A program made the translations under genes and the position numbers. Below are positions 47,625 to 59,407 of a DNA stretch of 64,000 nucleotides, one piece after another. The notes under the pieces are model-generated. The model saw only the letters and a list, made by a program, of their open reading frames with translations, was not told where the DNA came from and did no database searches. Numbering within the stretch: the first letter of the stretch is position 1; the number at the start of each line of letters is the position of its first letter. This DNA is from Sphaerotilus microaerophilus (GTDB lineage Bacteria > Pseudomonadota > Gammaproteobacteria > Burkholderiales > Burkholderiaceae_C): assembly GCF_023734135.1 (NCBI RefSeq), contig NZ_AP025730.1:1798001-1862000 (forward strand), given 5' to 3'.

Positions 47625-50600
47625 TTGGGTAACGCGGGACTGCGGGTTTACCCCCCCCCCCCCGCACACATCCAACCAACACCACTGACATTTCCTTTCC
47701 GTGTTCTGCACGGCAGTTCGCTTCGATTTCGTGCCGCTGGCGATCAATCGAACTGTGTTCTCGCGGAAACGCACTGGTCGACTGAAAGTCCTGGTTCCGT
47801 TTGTGCCTCTGTTGCCGCGCCGTGGCCTTGGTCGATCGAAATCGCCGGCCGGCTGAAGTGCTGGCTGGTCGCTGTTTTCCTGGTCGTGTTGGCTGGGCTT
47901 TTGGGAGCATGCAGTCCTCCGGAGCCGGTCGGATCAATCGATGGCGTAGTCACTGATACATCAACCGGGTCAGCACTGACTGGCGTTTCGATCCGTTCAG
48001 GGGATCGATCGACGGTCACAGGCGCTGATGGGCGCTATCGGCTCGACAAGGTACCCGTGGGAAATGCCTCGGTGCAGTTCTCCAAAGCAGGCTATTTGGC
48101 GGAGACGGCCACGGTTGCTGTCATTGACGACTCGTCGGTCTCGCGCGATGCAAAGCTGACACCCATTGCGGTGGAACGGGCCATTGATGCTGCCGTGGGC
48201 GGCACCGTGACAGCAGCGAACGCCAAGGCACACGTTGTGCTGCCGGCGAATGGGCTGGTGGTCTCAGGCACGACTTCCGCTGCGTCCGGATCCGTGTCCA
48301 TTGGTTTTGGGGTGGTCAACCCTGCGGTTGATCCAGCCAGCCTTCCAGGTCGGTACCGGGCACAGGCGTCCGATGGTGCCTCCGTCATGTTCGAAGCGTT
48401 CGGAGCCATGAGAGTGGATCTTGCCGATTCGACCGGTCGGGCAGTCAATCTGGCATCTGGCAAGACAGCTGAAATCCGCATCCCAGTTGCGCCCCGTGCA
48501 ACGGCGTTGCCATCGTCAGTGGGGCTGTTTTCCTTTGATCCGGCCAGCGGCATTTGGAAGCAGGAGGGCAGTGCTTTCCTTGGCGGAACGGAGCCGAACC
48601 AGTATTACCACGGCGAGGTCAGCCACTTCAGCTGGTGGGCTGCGGCGCTTCCCGTTGAGGTGGTTTCCGTGCTGGGCTGTGTTGAATCGGGCGTCGGCAC
48701 CCGCGTGGCGGGTGCGCAGGTGTTTTCGGTTGCGGTTGATCACTGGATGCTGGACGAGGGCGTGACCGACGCCAAAGGCGAATTTGTGCTGTGGGTGAAG
48801 CGTGATGGTGTGACCCGACTTGCCGCCATCGCCGGCAACCAGGTGGGCAACAGCATGTCGATCGGTCCGATCCTGAATGAGTTGCGGTTGCCAGCGTGCA
48901 TTTCCTTGACTCGCGACGCCGCGGCACCGGTTGTGTATCAGGATCCGATGCCCTTCTACGCACTCGAAAATGGGCCGGCCCTCTTCTCCGTGGGGGCGAA
49001 TGGTACCCCGTTGATGTCGTATCAATGGCAGCGCGACGGTAAAGATATTCCAGGTGCAGTTTCGAGGGTGTTGGTGCTGCCCACAGCAACGACGGCAGAC
49101 GATCAGGCTTCATTCCGGGTTGTGGTTCGTAACAATGCCGGCGCAACCACCAGCAATGCGGCCCGGCTGACTGTCAGCACAGGACCGGCCCTGGCACCAG
49201 TCATCAACGGACATCCACTTTCGGCCACCGGTGTCGTCGGTGGGGCTGTCCAGTTTGCAGTGTCGGCCGAATCCTATGGCGGTACGCTGAGTTACCAGTG
49301 GCGACGCAATGGCGTCAACATCACGCCGGAGGGACGGAACGCCGTCCTGACGCTTTCAAATCTCCAATTGGCCCACGACGGGGCCATCTTCGATGTGCTG
49401 GTCAGCAGCAGCAACGGCAAAGCAGTCGTCTCTCAACCGGCGACGTTGTCTGTGCTGGCTGAGCCGATCGTGATTTCCCGGCAGCCGGTTTCCACTTCAG
49501 TCGGCATCGGAGAAGCTGCGAGCTTCAGCGTCGGTGCGATCGGTGCTGGCAAGCTCAGCTATCAGTGGCGCCGCAACGGGGTCGACATTGCTGGAGCAAC
49601 CAATCCGACATATGTGACGGCAAAAACATCGGCCGCAGACAGTGGCGCTGTTTTCACTGTGGTCATCAGAAACAGTTCAGGTCAAAGCCTGACCAGCGCG
49701 AGCGTCACCCTCACCGTCACCACACAACAACCGTCTGGTAGCCGATGGTTGCCGGGTCGGGCAGGTCTGGCGTCGAGCGGCAGCGTGACCTGGGCCGACG
49801 GTGCTGAAGTTCTGGAGAGCGGCGCTCTGGTTGTGGTGGATCCGAAGAATCCGACTTCCGTACTCACGTTGGCAGCGGCGGGACGCCATCGATTGGCAAC
49901 CGTCTTCCCCGAAGCGCAGGTCTCGGATGGCGGAACCGTGCTACGTAATGGTTCTGACCGCTACATCACTTATTTTGCTCCGGACGGACGGCTTTATCGG
50001 AGTGATCTGCATACTTCGGACCCGAGAGTCGTTTCTCAGGTGTCAACGCTGACGAGCCAAACTGTCTGCGGCCGGTATTCCTACGGCGAGCAATTGTTCG
50101 ATGTGGCCGATGTTTCTCGGAGTTGGATTTACTTTCCTACACCGGGGGGCGATGGAAAATGCTTGCCGGAGGACGACAACACCCGCTGGGTGGCCGTAAG
50201 GTTGGGGATGACCGCTTCCGATGCGCCGGTTCAATTGGATGGCCGCATCCTATTCGGGTTGTGGGACCCAGTGACTCACTCATTGACGGGGGCGATTGCA
50301 AAGAGCGGTGCTCAAATCGTGCGATTGAACGCGGATCTGCAGAGCCCTGTTGTGTTGTTCACTGTCGACGAAGCGACTTTCAGTAGCTATGAATTCGCAG
50401 GCTCGGTCTGGGTATTTCGTGACGGTCAGAAACTTTGGGGTCTAGATACCGCTGCAGCACGCGGATCCAAGGTGGAAATCGCAACCTTGACGGCCGGTGA
50501 GGTCAGTACAGATTCTGTGCTGGCCGAAGGTGATGCAACGACCAATTTTGTTGTCATCAACAACGGAAGCTATGCCCGCGTGCTGAAACTGAACTCAGCG

Positions 50601-50936
50601 CTGCAAGCAACGGCCTTGACCCCTACCCCTGGCCAAGTGCAGCAACTCCTGATGACGCCGACGCGTTTAGTTGCTCATGGCTCACGCTCTGGGCTGTGGA
50701 GTCTGCCCAAGGGCGGAGCCGCCAGTTGGACTCACCTGAGCGTCCCGGGACCGTTCGGGGTTACCAGTTACGGGGCTGTTGTCGTCGTGGGTGAAACGGT
50801 CTGGACCGACAGTCCCTATTCAACGGCGTACAGTTCGGTGGAATGGATACGCTCGGATAATTCAGCACGGCAGACGCTTGCCGGGGGAGCCGAGTTGTGG
50901 GGGGCGCTGTCCTCAGGGGCTATGAGTCTATCATAG
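47625..50936 (+). CDS. lipoprotein with carboxypeptidase-regulatory-like and Ig-like repeats, 3' end cut by an insertion sequence
   Basis: The frame runs open from 47298 to a TAG at 50934-50936 that is completed by the first bases of the insertion sequence. A lipoprotein signal is clear (LKCWLVAVFLVVLAGLLGAC, lipobox Cys codon at 47910). After it come a carboxypeptidase-regulatory-like beta domain (GVVTDTSTGSALTGVSIRSG), then three Ig-like repeats marked by YQWQRDGKDI, YQWRRNGVNI and YQWRRNGVDI. A C-terminal region resembles a beta-propeller. There is no ATG, GTG or TTG in frame between a 13-C tract (47651-47663) and the signal, so the true start is unclear; TTG 47625 lies before the tract. 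The lost tail continues at 52091. Base composition is lower in GC than the core genes. Confidence 0.7.
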   Translation: MGNAGLRVYPPPPAHIQPTPLTFPFRVLHGSSLRFRAAGDQSNCVLAETHWSTESPGSVCASVAAPWPWSIEIAGRLKCWLVAVFLVVLAGLLGACSPPEPVGSIDGVVTDTSTGSALTGVSIRSGDRSTVTGADGRYRLDKVPVGNASVQFSKAGYLAETATVAVIDDSSVSRDAKLTPIAVERAIDAAVGGTVTAANAKAHVVLPANGLVVSGTTSAASGSVSIGFGVVNPAVDPASLPGRYRAQASDGASVMFEAFGAMRVDLADSTGRAVNLASGKTAEIRIPVAPRATALPSSVGLFSFDPASGIWKQEGSAFLGGTEPNQYYHGEVSHFSWWAAALPVEVVSVLGCVESGVGTRVAGAQVFSVAVDHWMLDEGVTDAKGEFVLWVKRDGVTRLAAIAGNQVGNSMSIGPILNELRLPACISLTRDAAAPVVYQDPMPFYALENGPALFSVGANGTPLMSYQWQRDGKDIPGAVSRVLVLPTATTADDQASFRVVVRNNAGATTSNAARLTVSTGPALAPVINGHPLSATGVVGGAVQFAVSAESYGGTLSYQWRRNGVNITPEGRNAVLTLSNLQLAHDGAIFDVLVSSSNGKAVVSQPATLSVLAEPIVISRQPVSTSVGIGEAASFSVGAIGAGKLSYQWRRNGVDIAGATNPTYVTAKTSAADSGAVFTVVIRNSSGQSLTSASVTLTVTTQQPSGSRWLPGRAGLASSGSVTWADGAEVLESGALVVVDPKNPTSVLTLAAAGRHRLATVFPEAQVSDGGTVLRNGSDRYITYFAPDGRLYRSDLHTSDPRVVSQVSTLTSQTVCGRYSYGEQLFDVADVSRSWIYFPTPGGDGKCLPEDDNTRWVAVRLGMTASDAPVQLDGRILFGLWDPVTHSLTGAIAKSGAQIVRLNADLQSPVVLFTVDEATFSSYEFAGSVWVFRDGQKLWGLDTAAARGSKVEIATLTAGEVSTDSVLAEGDATTNFVVINNGSYARVLKLNSALQATALTPTPGQVQQLLMTPTRLVAHGSRSGLWSLPKGGAASWTHLSVPGPFGVTSYGAVVVVGETVWTDSPYSTAYSSVEWIRSDNSARQTLAGGAELWGALSSGAMSLS
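47651..47663 (+). repeat. 13-base poly-C tract near the lipoprotein start
   Basis: Thirteen consecutive C bases lie in the open frame upstream of the lipoprotein signal. At this length the long frame reads through as Tyr-Pro4-Ala. ATG codons at 47590 and 47602 are in another frame and would join the lipoprotein frame if the tract were 11 or 14 long. Confidence 0.9.
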
Positions 50937-52090
50937 GACTTACGCAAACGTTTAAATCAAACTAGATTATTTAATATATCGGCGCCGATTTCGTGGTATT
51001 TGTGATAATATATTCACCATGAAACCCACGAGCCGAGACTACTGCCAATTTCTGATATCCACACAAATCAACTACACGCAGACCTATTTTGCGGATCACC
51101 ATCAGAGGTTTTCTCATGACGCCATAAATCGCTACTTGCAGGCTGCCAATATCAGCCCGGCCGATGTCTGGAATCTGGCCCGACGAAACATCGAATTTGA
51201 CGACGATGCCTGCCTGGTTTTCGATGACAGCGTTCTGGACAAGAACCACTCGCACAAAATCGAGCTGGTGCGCAAACAGTACAGCGGCAACGCCCACGGC
51301 CTGATCAAGGGCATTGGGGTGGTCAACTGCCTGTACGTGAACATCAAGACCGGCCACTACTGGATCATCGACTGGCGCATCTATGCGCCTGACGAAGACG
51401 GCAAGTCCAAGCTGGATCATGTCCAGGAGATGTTCGACAATGCCATGGCGCACAAGAAGCTGCCCTTTCGCACCGTGCTGATGGACTCCTGGTACGCCAC
51501 CATGGATCTGATGAAGCACATCCACCGGGCGGGCAAGCACTTCTACTGCCCGCTCAAGAGCAATCGCAAGGTTGACGACAGCCAAGGCCAGCAGCCCTAC
51601 AAGGCGGTCAGTACGCTGCAGTGGAGTGCCCAAGAACATGTGCATGGCAAACACGTCAAACTGTTCAAGTTTCCCAGTGACATCAAGCTGAAACTGTTCC
51701 GGGTTGTGGTTGATACCAATCGCACGGACTGGGTTGTGACAAACGACCTATCTCAAGATTCGACGGACGATACGCATGAGATGTGTGCCGTGCGCTGGAA
51801 GATTGAGCAGTACCACAGGGAGATCAAGCAGGTTCTTGGCATCGAAAAATGTCAGTGCAGAATGGCCCGGTCACAGAAGAATCACATCGCCTGCGCGATA
51901 TTGGCCTGGGTCCACCTCTGCGAGACGGCCAAAGCGCTGAAGACAAACATCTACAGCCTGAAGAAGGGAATCCTCTCGGAATTCCTCAAGAAGGAACTTC
52001 GGTCACCAACCATTCGCATGGCACCCATCTGACATATTGAGTCGAAATGGCGAATCATTGCGCTAGCTGAAGTGACCCTGCGTAAGTCCT
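50935..52090 (+). mobile_element. insertion sequence copy 1 (IS701/IS4-like)
   Basis: A 1156-base element with 12-base terminal inverted repeats AGGACTTACGCA, one transposase gene and a subterminal perfect palindrome ATCGGCGCCGAT. It interrupts the Ig-repeat lipoprotein. The flanks share only the dinucleotide TA next to the ends. It is apparently identical to the copy at 52520-53675 in the opposite orientation. Confidence 0.92.
51019..52032 (+). CDS. DDE transposase (copy 1)
   Basis: The 337-residue transposase has the DDE-type pattern of IS701/IS4-like elements: DDDACLVFDDSVLDKNHSHK (first Asp region), RTVLMDSWYATMDLMKHI (second Asp), and the C-terminal RWKIEQYHREIKQVLGIEKC holding the Glu and the Y-x-x-E-type signature. 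It is intact and probably active. Family assignment between IS701 and IS4 is not certain without a search. An opposite-strand frame of 227 residues inside it is a shadow. Confidence 0.92.
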   Translation: MKPTSRDYCQFLISTQINYTQTYFADHHQRFSHDAINRYLQAANISPADVWNLARRNIEFDDDACLVFDDSVLDKNHSHKIELVRKQYSGNAHGLIKGIGVVNCLYVNIKTGHYWIIDWRIYAPDEDGKSKLDHVQEMFDNAMAHKKLPFRTVLMDSWYATMDLMKHIHRAGKHFYCPLKSNRKVDDSQGQQPYKAVSTLQWSAQEHVHGKHVKLFKFPSDIKLKLFRVVVDTNRTDWVVTNDLSQDSTDDTHEMCAVRWKIEQYHREIKQVLGIEKCQCRMARSQKNHIACAILAWVHLCETAKALKTNIYSLKKGILSEFLKKELRSPTIRMAPI

Positions 52091-52510
52091 ATATCAGATC
52101 CAGATTCTGGAGTTGGAATGCTCGTACTGGTCGGCAGCGGTGTAACCAGTGCGAAACAGCCTGGGGCCAGCCTGCAGTTGCTGGATCCTGTAAACGGAGC
52201 CGTACTGAAAGACTACGGATCGTTCCCTGCCAATCCCGCTGGTTACGTAGACGGCGGTGGATGGGGTATTAATTTTGGACGGCAAAGTGCTTTTTTCTAC
52301 GTGGTAGAAACCACAATGGGGCAGGCGATTGATTTGTTTTTCTTTGATGCCGACGCTACTGGACTATTTCGGTCGACCACATACCTCAGTGGAATGACAG
52401 CAGCAGCCTCGACTTCGAATCGAATGAGGTCAGTGGGGCTGCGGAGGAATGTTTTTAATGGGCGGTCGCTCCGGAAAGCCTCGGAAGTCCAGCTTGCACC
52501 TGCTCGCTGA
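52091..52510 (+). pseudogene. severed 3' tail of the Ig-repeat lipoprotein gene
   Basis: Between the two insertion sequences, this frame reads ISDPDSGVGMLVLVGSGVTS, LQLLDPVNGAVLKDYGSFPA and FFYVVETTMGQAIDLFFFDA. This is beta-rich sequence like the end of the lipoprotein. Joining 50935 directly to 52090 gives one open frame (S-L-S-Y-I-S-D-P-D). The last 30 residues look less protein-like. It lacks its own start signal, so it is probably not expressed. Confidence 0.7.
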
Positions 52511-52519
52511 TTTAGTATT

Positions 52520-53675
52520 AGGACTTACGCAGGGTCACTTCAGCTAGCGCAATGATTCGCCATTTCGACTCAATATGTCAGATGGGTGCCATGCGAATGG
52601 TTGGTGACCGAAGTTCCTTCTTGAGGAATTCCGAGAGGATTCCCTTCTTCAGGCTGTAGATGTTTGTCTTCAGCGCTTTGGCCGTCTCGCAGAGGTGGAC
52701 CCAGGCCAATATCGCGCAGGCGATGTGATTCTTCTGTGACCGGGCCATTCTGCACTGACATTTTTCGATGCCAAGAACCTGCTTGATCTCCCTGTGGTAC
52801 TGCTCAATCTTCCAGCGCACGGCACACATCTCATGCGTATCGTCCGTCGAATCTTGAGATAGGTCGTTTGTCACAACCCAGTCCGTGCGATTGGTATCAA
52901 CCACAACCCGGAACAGTTTCAGCTTGATGTCACTGGGAAACTTGAACAGTTTGACGTGTTTGCCATGCACATGTTCTTGGGCACTCCACTGCAGCGTACT
53001 GACCGCCTTGTAGGGCTGCTGGCCTTGGCTGTCGTCAACCTTGCGATTGCTCTTGAGCGGGCAGTAGAAGTGCTTGCCCGCCCGGTGGATGTGCTTCATC
53101 AGATCCATGGTGGCGTACCAGGAGTCCATCAGCACGGTGCGAAAGGGCAGCTTCTTGTGCGCCATGGCATTGTCGAACATCTCCTGGACATGATCCAGCT
53201 TGGACTTGCCGTCTTCGTCAGGCGCATAGATGCGCCAGTCGATGATCCAGTAGTGGCCGGTCTTGATGTTCACGTACAGGCAGTTGACCACCCCAATGCC
53301 CTTGATCAGGCCGTGGGCGTTGCCGCTGTACTGTTTGCGCACCAGCTCGATTTTGTGCGAGTGGTTCTTGTCCAGAACGCTGTCATCGAAAACCAGGCAG
53401 GCATCGTCGTCAAATTCGATGTTTCGTCGGGCCAGATTCCAGACATCGGCCGGGCTGATATTGGCAGCCTGCAAGTAGCGATTTATGGCGTCATGAGAAA
53501 ACCTCTGATGGTGATCCGCAAAATAGGTCTGCGTGTAGTTGATTTGTGTGGATATCAGAAATTGGCAGTAGTCTCGGCTCGTGGGTTTCATGGTGAATAT
53601 ATTATCACAAATACCACGAAATCGGCGCCGATATATTAAATAATCTAGTTTGATTTAAACGTTTGCGTAAGTCCT
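52520..53675 (-). mobile_element. insertion sequence copy 2, inverted
   Basis: The same 1156-base element with ends AGGACTTACGCA, in inverse orientation to copy 1 and separated from it by 429 bases. The flanks again share only TA. Confidence 0.92.
52578..53591 (-). CDS. DDE transposase (copy 2)
   Basis: Translation is identical, residue for residue, to the transposase at 51019-52032, which points to very recent transposition or gene conversion. All catalytic motifs are present. The pair of inverted copies can invert the 429 bases between them by homologous recombination. Confidence 0.92.
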   Translation of the reverse strand: MKPTSRDYCQFLISTQINYTQTYFADHHQRFSHDAINRYLQAANISPADVWNLARRNIEFDDDACLVFDDSVLDKNHSHKIELVRKQYSGNAHGLIKGIGVVNCLYVNIKTGHYWIIDWRIYAPDEDGKSKLDHVQEMFDNAMAHKKLPFRTVLMDSWYATMDLMKHIHRAGKHFYCPLKSNRKVDDSQGQQPYKAVSTLQWSAQEHVHGKHVKLFKFPSDIKLKLFRVVVDTNRTDWVVTNDLSQDSTDDTHEMCAVRWKIEQYHREIKQVLGIEKCQCRMARSQKNHIACAILAWVHLCETAKALKTNIYSLKKGILSEFLKKELRSPTIRMAPI

Positions 53676-53742
53676 AAGTATAAAGGTAGCCTATTCAAGG
53701 CCGGCTACTGGTTTGATAAAGCATCATTTCTGCGAGGTTGGT

Positions 53743-55260
53743 GTGAGAATTAAGAAATTTTCCAATAGTGCTTGGCTGCTCATGTGGGCTTGCGTAATTG
53801 CTGGCTGCGCTGGAGGTCCGCCGAGGGTACCTCGGCCTGATGAATTGATCGATTCAGCAATCGGCAAAGTGAAGGGTGCCATTCATGAGTCCAAGTCTGG
53901 CTCAAGACTTGAAAATCTGAAGGTGGCATCCAAGGCGCTGGCGGATCTTCCGAAAGCGACTTGGGACCGGCCGAGTGGGCGAGTTGATGTTGCAGCATTG
54001 GAACTACTGCTTCGATCCGGTATGAACATGTTCGGATCATCGGAAGGCCTGAAGAGTTCGGCTGAAATTGATACTCTGAAGCCAGTTGCTTTGACCAAGT
54101 CAACTTTCAGGGATACTACAGTATATGCTGCTGCTCCCGCTGAATCCAATGAAATGCCATCGGTTGCGATGTTTACAATGTATTTTGTTGACGAAAATTA
54201 TGTAGTGTTTTCGACTGGCAAATCATCAAGGTATGAGGTTGTCGATGGGAACCTGTGTTTGAAGGACTTTAGTGGTGGCGGGTTATGCTTTAGCGCTAAG
54301 CAGGACGACGAAGGTCAAGCGTATCTGGTGAATCGATCGGGAATTGCCTACCGTGTTCTTGTCTTTTTGCAGAAAGATCCACTTGGTGTTGGGCTCGCCT
54401 ATGATCTTGCTGTTCAAAAGAGCAGGGGAAGATCGCGCGTTGCAGGCGATCGTACACTTCGCATTTCTCACTGTGTAGATTCTGATCGGAGTTCAAGGGA
54501 TGCTGTGAGAAGTTCTCAGGGCAGACAGTCCGGTCAACTTTCGGAGGCTGCCTCAGAGAGTCGTGCTGCATTTGACTGTTCAATGATGGATTCTGTGATC
54601 AGCTCAGCTCTTGAAAGCGCTGGAGGGCCTGAGGTTTTCAAAAGCAATAAGTTGTCATATCTCAATAAGATGATCAACCTGTTGGCGCTCGATACACGAT
54701 GGGATAGGCAGTCCGCAGATCTCTTTGCTTATGAAAATGCCTATTTTTCGTCTGGGGTAGCGACCGGAAAGCCGCGTGTTGATCGAAAACGTACTAAGAA
54801 TGGAAACCGCCTCGCATGGACCGAGGACAGCAGCGTGGCTTGGAGTTTACTTGCGAGAAGACCTATTGATGGGCATGAGTCGGCCATAGAGTCCAATGAA
54901 GTGGAGCAGGTGATTCCAAGCAAAGAGAAAGCTTGCGGGCGTACTTATATTGCACTGGCGCCTGATTTCACATCGGATCGGTCCGTGAAATTTGTTGGAT
55001 ACAGATTCCATCTGACCGATAATTGTTCTGCGATCGATGGTGATGGCGGGACAGGGGCTTATGACAGCGGCAATGGACGTTTATCTATTGGGCGAGGGAA
55101 GGATGTCGAGCGTTTTTCATTTATGCGGTCTGGCCGTGGTATTCCGTACATGAAAATCGAATCCGGGGGAAATTCGGGACTTTTGTTGAGAATAGTGACG
55201 ATCTTTGGCGGTGATCCGTTGGGGCTGGGGGGTATTCGCAGGCCAATGGCGTCGAGATAA
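53743..55260 (+). CDS. orphan lipoprotein of unknown function
   Basis: The 505-residue protein has a type II signal (KKFSNSAWLLMWACVIAGC, lipobox I-A-G-C) and a helical stretch after it (ELIDSAIGKVKGAIHESKSG). Beta-rich regions follow that do not match a family I know. One part (LCLKDFSGGGLCFSAKQDDE) has two cysteines. GTG 53743 has GAGG six bases upstream; a TTG at 53713 is further away. The gene is much poorer in GC than the chromosome and uses AT-ending codons, a sign of recent transfer. It lies beside the insertion sequence in the accessory island. Confidence 0.72.
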   Translation: MRIKKFSNSAWLLMWACVIAGCAGGPPRVPRPDELIDSAIGKVKGAIHESKSGSRLENLKVASKALADLPKATWDRPSGRVDVAALELLLRSGMNMFGSSEGLKSSAEIDTLKPVALTKSTFRDTTVYAAAPAESNEMPSVAMFTMYFVDENYVVFSTGKSSRYEVVDGNLCLKDFSGGGLCFSAKQDDEGQAYLVNRSGIAYRVLVFLQKDPLGVGLAYDLAVQKSRGRSRVAGDRTLRISHCVDSDRSSRDAVRSSQGRQSGQLSEAASESRAAFDCSMMDSVISSALESAGGPEVFKSNKLSYLNKMINLLALDTRWDRQSADLFAYENAYFSSGVATGKPRVDRKRTKNGNRLAWTEDSSVAWSLLARRPIDGHESAIESNEVEQVIPSKEKACGRTYIALAPDFTSDRSVKFVGYRFHLTDNCSAIDGDGGTGAYDSGNGRLSIGRGKDVERFSFMRSGRGIPYMKIESGGNSGLLLRIVTIFGGDPLGLGGIRRPMASR

Positions 55261-55437
55261 TCGCGTCTATTTCAATCCGTGCGCATGCGTTGCAGTTCTT
55301 GAAGATTGCTGCATGGGTATTTGTTACGCACCTGCATCGAGTCATTCTTGGCCGACTGGTTTCTCTTCAACCGGTTTGATCTCTGCCGCGCGCGAGTCGG
55401 CCACCACTTCGCGGGAGCAGGCGTGGTCTGTCGGATT

Positions 55438-55692
55438 TCAGCAGGCTTGTGACGGCTCCGTCGGCGTCATTTCCGCGATGAGCGTTTCAGGCGCAATGTC
55501 CTGACCGTGTGGCCAGGTCACCGCAGCAAACTGGATCTCCACTCGGGCAAAGTACGCCGCGTCCTTGAGTTCGCGAAAGACACCGTGGTCCAGGTAGGGC
55601 GTGAGATCGAAGATGCCACACCTGCCGTCAGCGAGTTCGACATGGATCCGATGGCCATCCAGCGGTTTGACCGAGGTGACATCCCGGTGCAT
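55438..55692 (-). CDS. DUF2442 domain protein (copy a)
   Basis: The 84-residue protein has the DUF2442 pattern: [40 protein letters not shown] and [18 protein letters not shown]. The family is small, often paired with DUF4160, and suspected of toxin-antitoxin or regulatory roles; this is not proven. It is about 80 percent identical to copy b at 55858 and lacks an adjoining DUF4160 gene. A gcvP-end remnant lies just upstream of it. Confidence 0.85.
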   Translation of the reverse strand: MHRDVTSVKPLDGHRIHVELADGRCGIFDLTPYLDHGVFRELKDAAYFARVEIQFAAVTWPHGQDIAPETLIAEMTPTEPSQAC

Positions 55693-55735
55693 AGGCGACT
55701 CCGGGGTTTGACTCACTCCCCTGATGCGTACTGCC

Positions 55736-55826
55736 CCACCAGCACACACGAACAGAACAGATTCCGGTCCCCGTAGACGTTGTCCACCCGGCCGACCGCC
55801 CAGTACTTCTGGCGCTTCAGGCTCGT
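55736..55826 (-). pseudogene. gcvP 3'-end remnant (near copy)
   Basis: Ninety-one bases match the last codons of gcvP ([20 protein letters not shown]) with a 3-base deletion and several changes. It stands between DUF2442 copies a and b, in the place the intact gcvP end holds next to DUF4160. Confidence 0.85.
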
Positions 55827-55857
55827 CGGAGGGCCGGCATCCGTAGCCTGTCGAGCG

Positions 55858-56112
55858 TCAACAGGCCTGTAAAGGCTCCATCAGTGTCATTTCAGCGATC
55901 AGTGTCTCCGGCGCGATGTCCTGATCGTGTGGCCAGGTCACAGCACCAAACTGAATGCCAACTCGCCGGAAATAGACGGGATCCTGCAATTCACGGAAGA
56001 CGCCGTGATTCAGGTACGGGGTGAGGTCAAAGACTCCACGTCGGCCATCGGCGAGTTCGACGTAAATGCGATGGCCATCCAGCGGTTTGACCGAGGTGAC
56101 ATCCCAATGCAT
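55858..56112 (-). CDS. DUF2442 domain protein (copy b)
   Basis: The 84-residue protein matches copy a closely: [58 protein letters not shown]. It follows the DUF4160 gene by seven bases, with GAGG as ribosome binding site inside that gap, so the two are an operon. DUF4160-DUF2442 pairs recur in bacteria as a small two-gene unit. No catalytic residues are known. Confidence 0.88.
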   Translation of the reverse strand: MHWDVTSVKPLDGHRIYVELADGRRGVFDLTPYLNHGVFRELQDPVYFRRVGIQFGAVTWPHDQDIAPETLIAEMTLMEPLQAC

Positions 56113-56119
56113 GGTTACC

Positions 56120-56386
56120 TCACAGTGGATCGATCTTGTAGGGCGTTTCGCCGTTGGCAGCGAGCTGCCAATCGGCCATGAGCTCATCTCGGTGCAGTTC
56201 GATCCATGCCTGCACCAGCCTCAACTGCTTGCGCGGAAGTTCTCCGGCCAGCACTTCACCGTCGTCGATCCCAATCGAGGCTTCAAACTCGGCGTAGCGG
56301 GCATGGATGTGCGGCAGATTGTGATGCACCGTATCCAGCAGGTAGAGCCGGATGATGATGCCGTAGAACATCGAGATGACGGGCAC
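56120..56386 (-). CDS. DUF4160 domain protein
   Basis: The 88-residue protein has the DUF4160 core: PVISMFYGIIIRLYLLD, then HHNLPHIHARYAEFEASIGI and DDGEVLAGELPRKQLRLVQA. HxPHxH-like His residues and an acidic patch are typical of the family. Function is not established. It begins three bases after the stop of gcvP and precedes DUF2442 copy b. It may be read through from the gcv operon. Confidence 0.88.
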   Translation of the reverse strand: MPVISMFYGIIIRLYLLDTVHHNLPHIHARYAEFEASIGIDDGEVLAGELPRKQLRLVQAWIELHRDELMADWQLAANGETPYKIDPL

Positions 56387-56389
56387 CGC

Positions 56390-59335
<2,946 letters not shown>

Positions 59336-59407
59336 GGGCGGGTGCGTGGCTTGGGCGTGGCGTCGGCGTGGCGATGGCGCGGCGGGGTCAGGCGAAGGCG
59401 TGTGCCA

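Noticed and set aside
50971..51654. A 227-codon frame opposite the transposase, present in both element copies
   Set aside because: It is conserved only because the two copies are identical; no start signal or domain supports it.
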